In this document: positions 1-8,017 of the stretch, one piece after another | Numbering within the stretch: the first letter of the stretch is position 1 | Layout of the letters: each line of letters starts with the position of its first letter | Assembly (NCBI GenBank): GCA_020429465.1 | Contig: JAGQLH010000001.1 | Span: 1 to 39,285, forward strand | Source: Candidatus Dojkabacteria bacterium | Lineage (GTDB): Bacteria > Patescibacteriota > Dojkabacteria > B142 > WJKM01 | Direction: 5' to 3' | Length of the DNA stretch: 39,285 nt | Notes under the pieces: generated by a model | Told to the model about the DNA's origin: nothing | The model's input: only the letters and a program-made list of their open reading frames with translations | Database searches by the model: none | Program-made: the position numbers and the translations under genes

Positions 1-2
1 TG

Positions 3-209
3 TCACTCGCATGGCTTTCACAAGGATTTTTTGGAGCATATGTTGATTATGCACGTAAAACTTCTAAACATATAGACGTAGTGGGAGGATTACTCATAGC
101 AAGCGAAGCTGGAGCCATTGAAGAGAAATGGGAAGTTGCTGATGGTCTTTATCGTTCAATAGTTGCTAGGCCTGAGGTGGTTGAGATAATTAAGGGGCTT
201 TTAGACTAG
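3..209 (+). CDS. Inositol monophosphatase family protein, C-terminal end (partial)
   Basis: The reading frame is open from the window edge and ends at TAG 207-209, giving 68 residues. The segment GAYVDYARKTSKHIDVVGGL followed by LIASEAGA matches the end of the inositol monophosphatase family, where a metal-binding Asp sits in a WDxAAG-like motif before an EAGG-like motif. Here the motif is IDVVGG then SEAGA. Members remove phosphate from inositol phosphate, fructose bisphosphate or PAP; the substrate cannot be told from this part. Its last 20 bases overlap the end of the convergent gene on the minus strand, and no terminator separates them. Confidence 0.65.
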   Translation, partial: SLAWLSQGFFGAYVDYARKTSKHIDVVGGLLIASEAGAIEEKWEVADGLYRSIVARPEVVEIIKGLLD

Positions 210-906
210 GCGGTTCAATATATAGTTGATTGGTTTGTATTAATTTGGTTCCTAGTAGGAGTAAGCCAGACCCAAAAAGAATCCACGCTATTCGTATTGT
301 AAAAGCAAAAAATAATTCATCAGGTAGTATAGCTTTCATGAGGCTTTTCTTTGGATCGAACGCGTAGTTATCGGTAAAGAAAACCTCGTGGAACCAAATG
401 AATAAGTGGTCAAAGTCAAATAATAGGTAGGAAATACCCAGAGCCATAAGAGATCCAAGTATAAGCATTCCGCATACAGATAATACACGTATTATGTGTT
501 CTGAGAATACATTACCAAATGTTGTACTTTCTTGGGTTTTTACTAGTAAGCTATATCCAATAATATCCCCTACTCCTATTGTGAATAGGACTACTCCCCA
601 CACCATTGCTGTATCTAGAATGTTTTGTACATCCTGTAAGTGAAGGAATTCGTTTTGATTAAACCTAGTTCTATCAAGTTCCTCCCGATGAGAAAGAAAT
701 TTAAGGATATTTTTAATGCTTTCCTCTGCAGTTGAAAATTCCACGTATTCAGTTATTCCGAGTTCTTCAAATTGTTTTGTATAAAAGGATACGTCGTAAG
801 TTGCGTACAGGATTATAGCGATAGTAATCGCAAGTGTCAGGCACACTGAGGAGGAGATAGTAAAGATATATTTTAATAGTTTTGTACGCTTAATTTGGTT
901 GTACAT
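190..906 (-). CDS. DUF1461 / TIGR01906 integral membrane protein, Lit-like (lipoprotein intramolecular transacylase)
   Basis: A 238-residue protein with four likely membrane helices (about 13-34, 98-120, 140-163 and 203-220) and a large outer loop after the first. The motifs FLHLQDVQNI (His89) and WFHEVFFTDNYAF (His173), followed by a P-x3-FF pattern, match the DUF1461 family. Lit of Enterococcus and Bacillus belongs to this family and moves an acyl chain within a lipoprotein to make the lyso form; from memory it depends on two conserved histidines in comparable places. Lipoprotein modification in the membrane is therefore inferred, and a predicted lipoprotein lies at 11654-12580. The ATG is 2 bases after the ruvC stop, so it is probably the last gene of the uvrA-ruvC transcript. 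Confidence 0.65.
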   Translation of the reverse strand: MYNQIKRTKLLKYIFTISSSVCLTLAITIAIILYATYDVSFYTKQFEELGITEYVEFSTAEESIKNILKFLSHREELDRTRFNQNEFLHLQDVQNILDTAMVWGVVLFTIGVGDIIGYSLLVKTQESTTFGNVFSEHIIRVLSVCGMLILGSLMALGISYLLFDFDHLFIWFHEVFFTDNYAFDPKKSLMKAILPDELFFAFTIRIAWILFGSGLLLLGTKLIQTNQLYIEPPSLKAP

Positions 907-908
907 AC

Positions 909-1421
909 TTAGACCCTTACAGTATTTAGGTGGCAGATTGCTACTGCTAGTGCATCTGCAGCATCATCCGGCTTAGGTAATTCTTTTAAATTTAAAATCA
1001 TTTGAACCATTTTTTGTACTTGTTTTTTATCTGCTCTTCCATACCCACTCACAGCCTGTTTAACTTGTAAGGGAGTATAATCGAAAAGTTCAAGTCCTGC
1101 TTGTGTTCCTGTAAGCATAATAACTCCTCGAGCCTGACCAACTTTTATAACTGTTTTCTGGTTTTTAAAGAAGAATAGATCCTCTATTGCCATATGTGTA
1201 GGTTTGAATTCTTTAATTAAAGCAGATAACTCATCGTGTATTTGTTCAAGTCGAATATGCATAGGAAATTTTGCCTCTGTGCGTATTACTCCATATCCAT
1301 GTACTTTGTATTTAGATTTTTGAATTGTATCTATTTCAACTACCCCCCATCCAGTTATGGCAGTTCCTACATCTATACCAATAACAATGGGTCTTTCATT
1401 ATATTTTTTAATAATGTTCAA
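909..1421 (-). CDS. ruvC: Crossover junction endodeoxyribonuclease RuvC
   Basis: RuvC (170 residues) cuts Holliday junctions symmetrically to finish homologous recombination. The RNase H-like fold is clear: GIDVGTAITGWG carries the first catalytic Asp (D17), MAIEDLFFF the Glu (E80), and PDDAADALAVAICH the last two Asps (D153, D156). Length is normal. The start is TTG at 1421-1419: an in-frame TAA lies 9 bases upstream and there is no ATG near the N-terminus. The TTG overlaps the TGA of the upstream gene remnant (TTGA), an arrangement typical of translational coupling. No Shine-Dalgarno is visible. ruvA and ruvB are not in the window. Confidence 0.93.
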   Translation of the reverse strand: MNIIKKYNERPIVIGIDVGTAITGWGVVEIDTIQKSKYKVHGYGVIRTEAKFPMHIRLEQIHDELSALIKEFKPTHMAIEDLFFFKNQKTVIKVGQARGVIMLTGTQAGLELFDYTPLQVKQAVSGYGRADKKQVQKMVQMILNLKELPKPDDAADALAVAICHLNTVRV

Positions 1422-1638
1422 GGTTTTTTAGTTTCTTGAATTTTATATAATTTAGAAAAGAGTGATGATCGATCCTGCAGTAACTCATTATATGTACTCA
1501 GTTCAATAATTTTACTATCGTTAAATACATAAGGCTTTTCAGTGAAACAAGACCATGTGTAATTATAACGACAGCCTCGTTTTTGTAAATAGCTCTTGCT
1601 ATGCTTCCCAAGTTCGTCCCAAGAAAATAGGATTCTTT
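1418..1638 (-). pseudogene. Remnant of an ABC transporter ATPase C-terminus (frameshifted, internally deleted)
   Basis: Right after uvrA the minus strand reads, in the uvrA frame, GSIARAIYKNEAVVIITHG followed by LVSLK. The first part resembles the helix after an ABC signature motif and the second an H-loop (xIITHRL). The stretch that should hold Walker B between them is missing. Reading then continues only in another frame, YVFNDSKIIELSTYNELLQ and then LFSKLYKIQE, the normal tail of exporter-type ABC ATPases, ending at TGA 1420-1418. A deletion plus a frameshift make this a dead gene end. Its stop still overlaps the ruvC start. The assignment rests on motif resemblance across the two frames. 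Confidence 0.6.
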
Positions 1639-1644
1639 AGAACG

Positions 1645-4600
1645 TTATTTTGTTAATTTTTTAAGCCATTCTCCAGTATAGCTTTTTTTAGATTTCATGA
1701 TTTCCTTTGGAGTTCCTTGTGCAATTATTTCCCCTCCACGAATTCCTCCTTCGGGTCCAATATCTACAATCCAGTCTGCAGTCTTAATTACATCTAAATT
1801 ATGTTCTATCACGAGTACAGTATTGCCTTTCGCTACAAGCGAATGAAGAACTACTAATAGTTTGCGAACATCTTCAAAATGCAAACCAGTAGTTGGTTCA
1901 TCAAGGATATATATTGTTTGTCCAGTTGATCGTTTACTTAATTCCGATGCAAGTTTTACACGTTGTGCTTCTCCACCCGAGAGTGTGGTAGCTGATTGAC
2001 CAAGTCTAATATAACTAAGTCCAACATCATTTAAGGTTTTTAGCTTGTTATAGATTGAAGGTATATTTGCAAAAAATTCAACCCCCTCCTCTACTGTCAT
2101 ATCAAGTACATCGGCAATTGTTTTTCCCTTGTAATCAATTTGTAATGCTTCTCTGTTGTATCGTTTGCCTTTACAGGTATCACAAGTTACATATACATCT
2201 GGCAAAAATTGCATTTCAATTTTTATGAGCCCATCTCCTTTGCATGTCTCACATCTTCCTCCTTTAACATTAAAACTGAATCGACCGGGTTTATATCCTC
2301 TTATTCGGGCTTCTTTTGTTTTTGCAAATACGTCTCGAATAGCTGTAAATACACCGGTGTAGGTAGCAGGGTTTGATCGTGGTGTTCTCCCAATTGGGGA
2401 CTGATCTATATTTACAACCTTGTCAAGATTTGAAACCCCATGTACTTCTTTGTAATTTCCTGGTTGTTTTTTTGCATTGTTCAATCGTTGGGCCAAGATT
2501 GGGTAGAGCGTTTCGTTAATAAGGGATGATTTTCCTGATCCAGAAACACCTGTAACACAAACAAAATCACCGAGCGGAATTTCTAATGTTACTTCTTTTA
2601 GGTTGTTATGTGTACATCCTGTCAGTCGTAATTCATACTTATTCTTTTTTTCTTTCTTGGCCAGATCAAATTTTGGTACAACCTCTTTTACCTCTTTGTA
2701 GATATCTGTCCGGGAAATTTGCTTCTTTCCTGAAAGGTACTGACCAGTTGTTGAGTTTGGATTCTCAATTATTTCCTTTGGGGTACCTTCAGCTATAACA
2801 GTACCACCATGTTCTCCTGCTCCTGGTCCAATATCTAAAACATAATCTGATGTAAGAATAGTATCCTCATCATGCTCAACGACAAGTACAGTATTTCCAA
2901 TGTCTCGAAGATTCTCTAATGTTTTTATTAATCGATCATTATCTCGCTGATGAAGTCCAATTGATGGTTCATCTAAAACATAAAGAACTCCTGTAAGCCC
3001 AGTACCTATTTGAGATGCAAGCCGAATCCGTTGTGCTTCTCCTCCAGAGAGAGTTTTTGCAGTTCTTGAAAGCGTGAGATACTCAAGTCCGACGGCAAGT
3101 AAAAAGTCTAATCGTGCTTCTATCTCTCTAAAAATTTGTTTACCTATTTGTAACTCTTGATCGGTGAGAAGATCTTCTTTTATTTCTATGGGCCGTATTC
3201 CTAGATATGTTTGCATGCTAGAAATAAACTGTTCTTTTGAATCTGTCCCAGATTTAATTTCAGTAATCCATTCCCGTGCATCTTCTATAGACATTGCTGT
3301 AATATCCACAATATTTCTTCCATGAATACTAACTGAAAGTGCATAGTTGCGTAGCCTTAATCCATTACACTCAGGACATGTCATTTCCTGCATGTACTTC
3401 TCTATCTCTTTTCGAATATAGTCTGAATCAGTTTCATTATATCTACGCATTAAGTTCGGAATAACACCTTCAAATGGTTTTTCATATGAACGTTTTGCTC
3501 CGTCGCTTTTTCGAACATACGTGAATGTGTATTTTTTCTTTCCACTACCATTGAAAAGAATGGTCCGTTGTTCTTCAGTCATATCGGCTATAGGTTTTCG
3601 TGGATCAAAGCCTTCTACATCTGCAATAGCTTTTATTTGTTGCATTGACCACGAATTTGGATCATCTGCTACCTTTGCCCATGGGTATACACCACCTTCG
3701 CTTATGGATAGTTTAGGATTGTAAAGCATACCTAAAGAAATTTCTTTTATTGACCCTAATCCATTACAGTGTTTACAAGCACCATGTGGGGAGTTAAATG
3801 AGAACGTATGAGGTTCGATTTCTGGGAAAGACTTCCCTGATGAAGGATCTACATAATTCTCAGAAAAGAAAATATCAGCCCAGGTTTCATCAGTTGTTTT
3901 AGCACTTAATTCCTCTAGTTTCTCTTTTGTTACTTCGGAAGCGTCTAATGCGACAAGCAACTCTTGTTCACCAAGATTCAAAGCTGCTTCTACAGAATCC
4001 GTAACTCGTTTGATAAAATCTTCATCCTCTGTATGTTCAGGTTTTATCACTAATCGATCAATAATTACTTCGATAGAATGCTTTTTATATCTGTCTAGTT
4101 TAATAGTTTCTTCCAGGCTAAATACTTCACCATTCACCCGAGCTCGGACGTATCCTTGAGCTAAAAACCGTTTGAACAGTTCTTCGTAAGTTCCTTTCCT
4201 ATTTTTTACAACTGGGGCCATAAGCATGATTTTGGCTTGATCAGTTTCAATTTTTTGTGGCAAAGAAAGAATAGTATCTACAATTTGTTGAACACTTTGA
4301 CGTTGAAGTCGTTTTCCTGTTATTGGACTTCGTGCGTGACCTACTCGAGCAAACAATAACCTAAGGTAATCATAGATCTCAGTTATTGTTCCAACGGTAG
4401 AACGTGGATTGTGTCCTGATGATTTCTGGTCTATTGATATTGCAGGTGAGAGTCCTGTTATGATTTCAACATCAGGTTTTTCCATCAATCCAAGAAATTG
4501 GCGAGCATAGGCAGATAGGGATTCGACATACTTTCGTTGTCCTTCTGCGTAGATAGTGTCGAATGCTAATGAAGATTTTCCACTTCCAGATAGGCCTGTT

Positions 4601-4689
4601 ACGACAACTAGCTTATTTTTTGGGATATCCACATCTATATTTTTTAGATTATGTGTTTTCGCACCCCTCACTTGGATTTTATCTGCCAT
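1645..4689 (-). CDS. uvrA: Excinuclease ABC subunit A
   Basis: UvrA (1014 residues) finds bulky DNA lesions and loads UvrB (encoded at 28872-30974). Two ABC ATPase halves are visible: P-loop TGLSGSGKSSL at about 31-41 and a second, GVSGSGKSSL, in the C-terminal half, each with a later LSGGEAQR signature and a DEP Walker B. Zinc-binding pairs are present (CKHCNGLG and CPECNGLR; then CETCKGDG and CDTCKGKR). It is somewhat longer than the usual 940 or so residues. The start ATG (4687-4689) begins MADKIQVRGAKTHNLKNI, the usual N-terminus. Transcription probably continues into ruvC. The upstream region is shared with a divergent gene. Confidence 0.97.
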   Translation of the reverse strand: MADKIQVRGAKTHNLKNIDVDIPKNKLVVVTGLSGSGKSSLAFDTIYAEGQRKYVESLSAYARQFLGLMEKPDVEIITGLSPAISIDQKSSGHNPRSTVGTITEIYDYLRLLFARVGHARSPITGKRLQRQSVQQIVDTILSLPQKIETDQAKIMLMAPVVKNRKGTYEELFKRFLAQGYVRARVNGEVFSLEETIKLDRYKKHSIEVIIDRLVIKPEHTEDEDFIKRVTDSVEAALNLGEQELLVALDASEVTKEKLEELSAKTTDETWADIFFSENYVDPSSGKSFPEIEPHTFSFNSPHGACKHCNGLGSIKEISLGMLYNPKLSISEGGVYPWAKVADDPNSWSMQQIKAIADVEGFDPRKPIADMTEEQRTILFNGSGKKKYTFTYVRKSDGAKRSYEKPFEGVIPNLMRRYNETDSDYIRKEIEKYMQEMTCPECNGLRLRNYALSVSIHGRNIVDITAMSIEDAREWITEIKSGTDSKEQFISSMQTYLGIRPIEIKEDLLTDQELQIGKQIFREIEARLDFLLAVGLEYLTLSRTAKTLSGGEAQRIRLASQIGTGLTGVLYVLDEPSIGLHQRDNDRLIKTLENLRDIGNTVLVVEHDEDTILTSDYVLDIGPGAGEHGGTVIAEGTPKEIIENPNSTTGQYLSGKKQISRTDIYKEVKEVVPKFDLAKKEKKNKYELRLTGCTHNNLKEVTLEIPLGDFVCVTGVSGSGKSSLINETLYPILAQRLNNAKKQPGNYKEVHGVSNLDKVVNIDQSPIGRTPRSNPATYTGVFTAIRDVFAKTKEARIRGYKPGRFSFNVKGGRCETCKGDGLIKIEMQFLPDVYVTCDTCKGKRYNREALQIDYKGKTIADVLDMTVEEGVEFFANIPSIYNKLKTLNDVGLSYIRLGQSATTLSGGEAQRVKLASELSKRSTGQTIYILDEPTTGLHFEDVRKLLVVLHSLVAKGNTVLVIEHNLDVIKTADWIVDIGPEGGIRGGEIIAQGTPKEIMKSKKSYTGEWLKKLTK

Positions 4690-4753
4690 TTGTAAATGAT
4701 TCTAAATAAAGTCTTAATCTGTTGATAATCAGCATAAATTTTATCATGAAAAT

Positions 4754-4783
4754 TTGCTCTTTTGATTTTTTATACCGTATACT
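4754..4783 (+). promoter_or_regulatory. Predicted sigma-70-like promoter of the acidic membrane-anchored protein
   Basis: TTGCTC (4754-4759), an 18-bp spacer and TATACT (4778-4783). The start point would be near 4790, leaving a leader of about 68 bases before the ATG at 4858. The same TTGCTC -35 box occurs in front of rplU. Confidence 0.5.
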
Positions 4784-4857
4784 GTGCTTAGGGCATTTGG
4801 ATGTCTTATTTTGTGCCCATAATTTTTGCACTATGTTATTTATTACAAATCTTTTCC

Positions 4858-6132
4858 ATGCCGGCAAAAAAGAACTCAGAAGAACAATCTTCTCCTCCCA
4901 AAAAACTCGATAGAGCTCGTTTGCATAATAGAGGTGAGATAGATGCATCGGATGATGGTGGTTCGCTTCGCGCAATTATCATTTTAGTAATTATTATTGT
5001 AGCAGTTGCAGTAGGTGGTGCTTTTCTTGTAAGAAGCATTCAAAATTCTAGGTTGAATCAAGAGCAGGATGATACAGTGACTGATGCAGATGTCACGCCA
5101 ACACCAACCCCAGAAGATGAAGAGTTAGATGAACCTGATCTCTCAGACCAAATACTTTCTTCAGACGTACTACCTGACTCTGAAGCTGAATTTGTTACAG
5201 AAGAGTCAGATTATATTACGGAAGATACTCAATTCGAGGGAGATGAAGAAGCTACATTCGCTCTTTCTTCTGTAGTAGGACAGCCATATGAGACATTTTA
5301 CAGATTAGTATTCACCTTTGATTCTCCGGATTCTCCTGAGATTATGGTTCCTCCTACTGATGTGAACTATCGGAATATCAGTCAAGAAGTCGAAGTTTCA
5401 TTCTTGAATACTACAGAGGATACTTCAGGGATTGAAATTGGACAGTCAGTTGTAGCTAAGAATTCAACATTCTCATCTCTTGTGAAAAGCGCACGATCAA
5501 CTGAAGATGTAGTTATTTACAAAATTCAGTTTAATGAGAGTACTTCATATGCTGCTCAAATTCATGAAAATGAGTTTATTCTCGATATTTTTGAGGTAGA
5601 TCCGCTCTCAGCAAATGATACTGAGGATTTGGATGATGATGACACTACATTATTAGAAGACGAAGATAGTGAGGATGAAGATCAAGATGATGTGGAAGAT
5701 GAGGATACATCTTCATCAAGTAGTATTGGTTCTGGAAGTAAAACAGAGATTGCAGGAAGTGGTGATAGTATGGGAGCAATTTCAGGATTTAGTTTCTTTG
5801 ATTCCTCTGATAAATTTACCTACCAGCTCAAATTAGCTGATGAAAATGTTCCAAAAATTACTTCTTCTGTAGAGGAAGATGATGACGAAGTAGTAATAAC
5901 ATTTGTGATTGAAGATATTCGGTTCGATGCATTGCCAAAAGATGGCGTAGGATACCGTGACTTTACAGAAGGAGGGGTAACAAATATGTCAGAGCTAAAT
6001 ATTAGACATGCAGGAAATAAATCTGAATATGCATTTAGCATGAAGGAAGAAGCTGAATACACTATTTATATTGATGATTCAAAAGAAGAATTTGACGAAA
6101 ATCGGATTATAATTGAATTTATGCATCCGTAA
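4858..6132 (+). CDS. Membrane-anchored acidic protein of unknown function
   Basis: Not a recognised family. From the ATG at 4858 the protein has 424 residues: a short basic cytoplasmic N-terminus (MPAKKNSEEQ), one membrane helix at about 39-58 (AIIILVIIIVAVAVGGAFLV) and a long outer part. The outer part is very rich in Asp and Glu, with one stretch of almost only D, E and S near residues 260-300 between two beta-rich segments that look alike in pattern (about 130-255 and 310-424). An upstream in-frame ATG at 4801 would add 19 residues, but the MPAKK start fits the membrane topology better. A strong terminator follows. It may be a surface or wall-associated protein; this is inference from topology only. 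Confidence 0.75.
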   Translation: MPAKKNSEEQSSPPKKLDRARLHNRGEIDASDDGGSLRAIIILVIIIVAVAVGGAFLVRSIQNSRLNQEQDDTVTDADVTPTPTPEDEELDEPDLSDQILSSDVLPDSEAEFVTEESDYITEDTQFEGDEEATFALSSVVGQPYETFYRLVFTFDSPDSPEIMVPPTDVNYRNISQEVEVSFLNTTEDTSGIEIGQSVVAKNSTFSSLVKSARSTEDVVIYKIQFNESTSYAAQIHENEFILDIFEVDPLSANDTEDLDDDDTTLLEDEDSEDEDQDDVEDEDTSSSSSIGSGSKTEIAGSGDSMGAISGFSFFDSSDKFTYQLKLADENVPKITSSVEEDDDEVVITFVIEDIRFDALPKDGVGYRDFTEGGVTNMSELNIRHAGNKSEYAFSMKEEAEYTIYIDDSKEEFDENRIIIEFMHP

Positions 6133-6153
6133 ATAACCTCATCATAAATTTTC

Positions 6154-6190
6154 CGTAGGGACGCAAAATTTTGCGTCCCTACGTTTTTTT
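6154..6190 (+). terminator. Intrinsic terminator, perfect 15-bp stem
   Basis: CGTAGGGACGCAAAA (6154-6168) is followed at once by its exact reverse complement (6169-6183) and then seven Ts (6184-6190). Further out, ATCATAAATT (6141-6150) and AATTTATGAT (6192-6201) are also exact reverse complements. It ends the plus-strand gene; the T-run is on the plus side only, although it also lies just past the end of asnS. Confidence 0.9.
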
Positions 6191-6201
6191 GAATTTATGA
6201 T

Positions 6202-7566
6202 TTATGGTCGCATGCGGTTTAACATTCGAGCGAATGGAATGGTTTCTCGAATATGGTGAATCCCAGAAATAAAACGAACAGTTCGTTCTAGCCCTATTCC
6301 AAATCCTGAGTGAGGAATTGTTCCATACTTACGTAGATCCATATACCACTCATAGTCTTCATGAGGGTAATTATGTTGGTCTATGATATCCAGCATTTCA
6401 TTGTAATCAAATATACGCTCTGATCCACCCATTAGCTCTCCAAATCCTTCAGGTGCTACTAGATCCACAGCTCGTGAGCGGAGAAGTTTATCCCCATCAT
6501 ACTGTACTCGAGTCATATAGAAAGCTTTAATTTCTGCTGGCCAATCTGTGACGAATACTGGGACATCGTAAAGTTCTGCTAACTTTGCTTCTTCAGGGGA
6601 TCCTATATCGTCAAGTGGACTCAGTCCCATATCGTATTTTTCGTTTAGCACTTCTATCGTTTCTGCGTGTGTAAGTCGAACGAATGATTTATCGACATAC
6701 CGTTGTAGTGCTTCTGTATCTCGTTCAAGAACTTGTAACTCTCGCTTACAATTTTTTAGACAATCACTAATAAGACGCTTTAAAAGTGCTTCTTCAAAAT
6801 CCATTAACCCATTTAAGTCAGTAAATGGAAGCTCTGCATCCATCATCCAAAATTCAATGAGATGTTTACGTGTCTTTGATTTTTCTGCTCTAAATACTGG
6901 TCCAAAGTCATATGTTCTTCCGAGAGCAAATTCAGCCGCCTCACAGTAGAGTTGTCCTGACTGTGTAAGGTATGTTTTATCTCCAAAATAATCTACTTCG
7001 AATAATTCAGAAGTGTCTTCGCATGAAACTGGTTGAAAAATTGGTGTATCAATACGAATAAATCCTTCTTCCCTAAGGAAGCTAGTCATGCTGAAGAATA
7101 TTTCATCTCGTATTTTGAGTACAGCTCTTTGTGTGGTAGAACGTAGCCAAAGGTGTCGATTATCCATGAGAAATTCAGGTCCGTGCTCTTTGTTGCTAAT
7201 CGGAAATTCTGGAGAAATTTGAATAATCTTTATATCAGTCAGATCCATTTCAAATCCAAATGGTGAACGATCGTCCTTTCGGACGACACCCTTTACTTGG
7301 AGTGAGGATTCCTGTGTGAGTTCTTGAACATCATTCCAAATTTGCTCAGAAACCTTGGGTTGTTCAACAATGATTTGGATATCGCCACTTCCGTCTCTAA
7401 ACTCTAAGAAGCTGATTTTTCCGGAACCACGTTTTTTATAAACCCAGCCATGAAGTGTCACTTCTTGCCCATCATATTGTGCGATATCCTTCAATAGAAC
7501 TGAGTCGTCTAATTCAGAGGCAGATTTGATTCTGGGTAAGTATTGTTTATCGAGTTTTTGTAGCAT
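6202..7566 (-). CDS. asnS: Asparagine--tRNA ligase
   Basis: Class IIb aminoacyl-tRNA synthetase (454 residues) that charges tRNA-Asn. An N-terminal OB fold for anticodon binding (about 32-118, VTLHGWVYKKRGSGKISFLE) is followed by the catalytic domain: MDNRHLWLRSTTQRAVLKIR, motif 2 at about 223-246 (FGPVFRAEKSKTRKHLIEFW), and motif 3 near 421-433 (GFGIGLERTVRFI). The CEDTSELFEVDYFG and YLTQSGQLYCEA segments fit AsnRS better than AspRS, and the tRNA-Asn gene just upstream on the same strand supports this. The ATG follows CATATAGCA with no Shine-Dalgarno. It is preceded by tRNA-Asn, a terminator and an Asn-rich leader peptide, suggesting control by charged tRNA-Asn. A weak promoter of its own (TAGACA, 17 bp, TAATTT, just upstream) cannot be excluded. 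Confidence 0.88.
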   Translation of the reverse strand: MLQKLDKQYLPRIKSASELDDSVLLKDIAQYDGQEVTLHGWVYKKRGSGKISFLEFRDGSGDIQIIVEQPKVSEQIWNDVQELTQESSLQVKGVVRKDDRSPFGFEMDLTDIKIIQISPEFPISNKEHGPEFLMDNRHLWLRSTTQRAVLKIRDEIFFSMTSFLREEGFIRIDTPIFQPVSCEDTSELFEVDYFGDKTYLTQSGQLYCEAAEFALGRTYDFGPVFRAEKSKTRKHLIEFWMMDAELPFTDLNGLMDFEEALLKRLISDCLKNCKRELQVLERDTEALQRYVDKSFVRLTHAETIEVLNEKYDMGLSPLDDIGSPEEAKLAELYDVPVFVTDWPAEIKAFYMTRVQYDGDKLLRSRAVDLVAPEGFGELMGGSERIFDYNEMLDIIDQHNYPHEDYEWYMDLRKYGTIPHSGFGIGLERTVRFISGIHHIRETIPFARMLNRMRP

Positions 7567-7700
7567 TGCTATATGGTGTAAATTAAAACGAGTAGTATTT
7601 ACTGTCTACTGAGCAGGAAATCGATCCACCAAAATCCCACGAAGTCGGAATGAAGGAGGAGACTTTAATCCAAGCTATAGTTCCACGCATGAAATCTGTA

Positions 7701-7794
7701 GAAGAGTCTGCTGAGCAGGTAGGACTCGAACCTACAACCACTCGATTAACAGTCGAGAGCTCTACCAATTGAGCTACTGCTCAGCAGACTCTTC
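7701..7794 (-). repeat. 18-bp perfect inverted repeat enclosing tRNA-Asn
   Basis: GAAGAGTCTGCTGAGCAG (7701-7718) and CTGCTCAGCAGACTCTTC (7777-7794) are exact reverse complements. Seven of the pairs are the acceptor stem; the other 11 extend it into leader and trailer. In a precursor RNA the tRNA would sit on an 18-bp helix. Confidence 0.9.
7711..7783 (-). tRNA. tRNA-Asn(GUU)
   Basis: A full 73-base cloverleaf reads on the minus strand: acceptor TGAGCAG/CTGCTCA (7 of 7 pairs), D-arm GCTC/GAGC with an AATTGGTA loop, anticodon stem CTCGA/TCGAG with loop CTGTTAA (anticodon GTT, Asn), variable loop TGGTT, T-arm GTAGG/CCTAC with loop TTCGAGT, and discriminator G. CCA is not encoded. It lies 145 bases upstream of asnS on the same strand, with no clear terminator between, so the two may share a transcript. 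Confidence 0.95.
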
Positions 7795-7897
7795 ATATAT
7801 TTGTACAACAATCTAGTAGACTTTAAATACTTTACCTCTTCTACGTCCTACTTCACTAAATCATGTAGAATTTCGGTAGGTAATAGATACTTGTAAT

Positions 7898-7920
7898 AAA
7901 AAAATCCCTTTCGGGATTTT
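7898..7920 (-). terminator. Leader terminator upstream of tRNA-Asn and asnS
   Basis: On the minus strand AAAATCCC, loop GAAA and GGGATTTT form an 8-bp stem (7920-7901), and the U-run continues to seven Ts ending at 7898. It lies about 115 bases from the predicted start point at 8011, with no protein gene between except the leader peptide. Its 5' arm can instead pair with 7943-7953. Confidence 0.85.
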
Positions 7921-7998
7921 GTTAGTTCTATCATTTTTCAACAACAAAAGCCCTTTAGAGTTGGGTTATATTCAAATTTGAATTATTATTGTTGTTGA
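7913..7998 (-). promoter_or_regulatory. Candidate ribosome-mediated transcription attenuator (segments 1, 2 and 3)
   Basis: In transcript order: segment 1 TCAACAACAA (7998-7989), which overlaps the first Asn codons; segment 2 TTGTTGTTGA (7947-7938), its exact complement; segment 3 AACAAAATCCC (7923-7913), the start of the terminator stem. GGGCTTTTGTT (7953-7943), overlapping segment 2, can pair with segment 3 at 10 of 11 positions. A ribosome stalled on Asn codons would cover segment 1 and free 2 to pair with 3, so the terminator fails. A ribosome at the stop codon (7957-7955) would cover segment 2 and let the terminator form. A small palindrome ATTCAAATTTGAAT (7983-7970) sits inside the loop. 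Confidence 0.75.
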
Positions 7999-8011
7999 TT
8001 TGTTTTCTCAT
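7955..8011 (-). CDS. Asn-rich leader peptide of the tRNA-Asn/asnS operon
   Basis: An 18-codon frame, MRKQINNNNNSNLNITQL, with seven Asn codons, five of them consecutive (AAC AAC AAT AAT AAT). It begins with ATG at 8011-8009 and ends with TAA at 7957-7955. The A of the ATG is the seventh base after the -10 box, so the message should be leaderless or nearly so. The stop falls just before the segment that decides between terminator and antiterminator. The peptide is not expected to have a function of its own; translation through its Asn codons would report on charged tRNA-Asn. It is too short for ordinary gene finders. Confidence 0.75.
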   Translation of the reverse strand: MRKQINNNNNSNLNITQL

Positions 8012-8017
8012 AGGAGT

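Noticed and set aside
4679..4975. 98-codon minus-strand frame upstream of uvrA
   Set aside because: It overlaps the start of the plus-strand acidic protein and its promoter, has no family features and would overlap uvrA in another frame.
7583..7768. 61-codon minus-strand frame
   Set aside because: It runs through tRNA-Asn and the asnS leader; the peptide is a translated tRNA (GSSPTCS is the T-arm).
7898..7998. T-box riboswitch for asnS
   Set aside because: No specifier loop or conserved T-box sequence is seen; the short Asn-rich frame and the 1:2, 2:3 pairing explain the region better.
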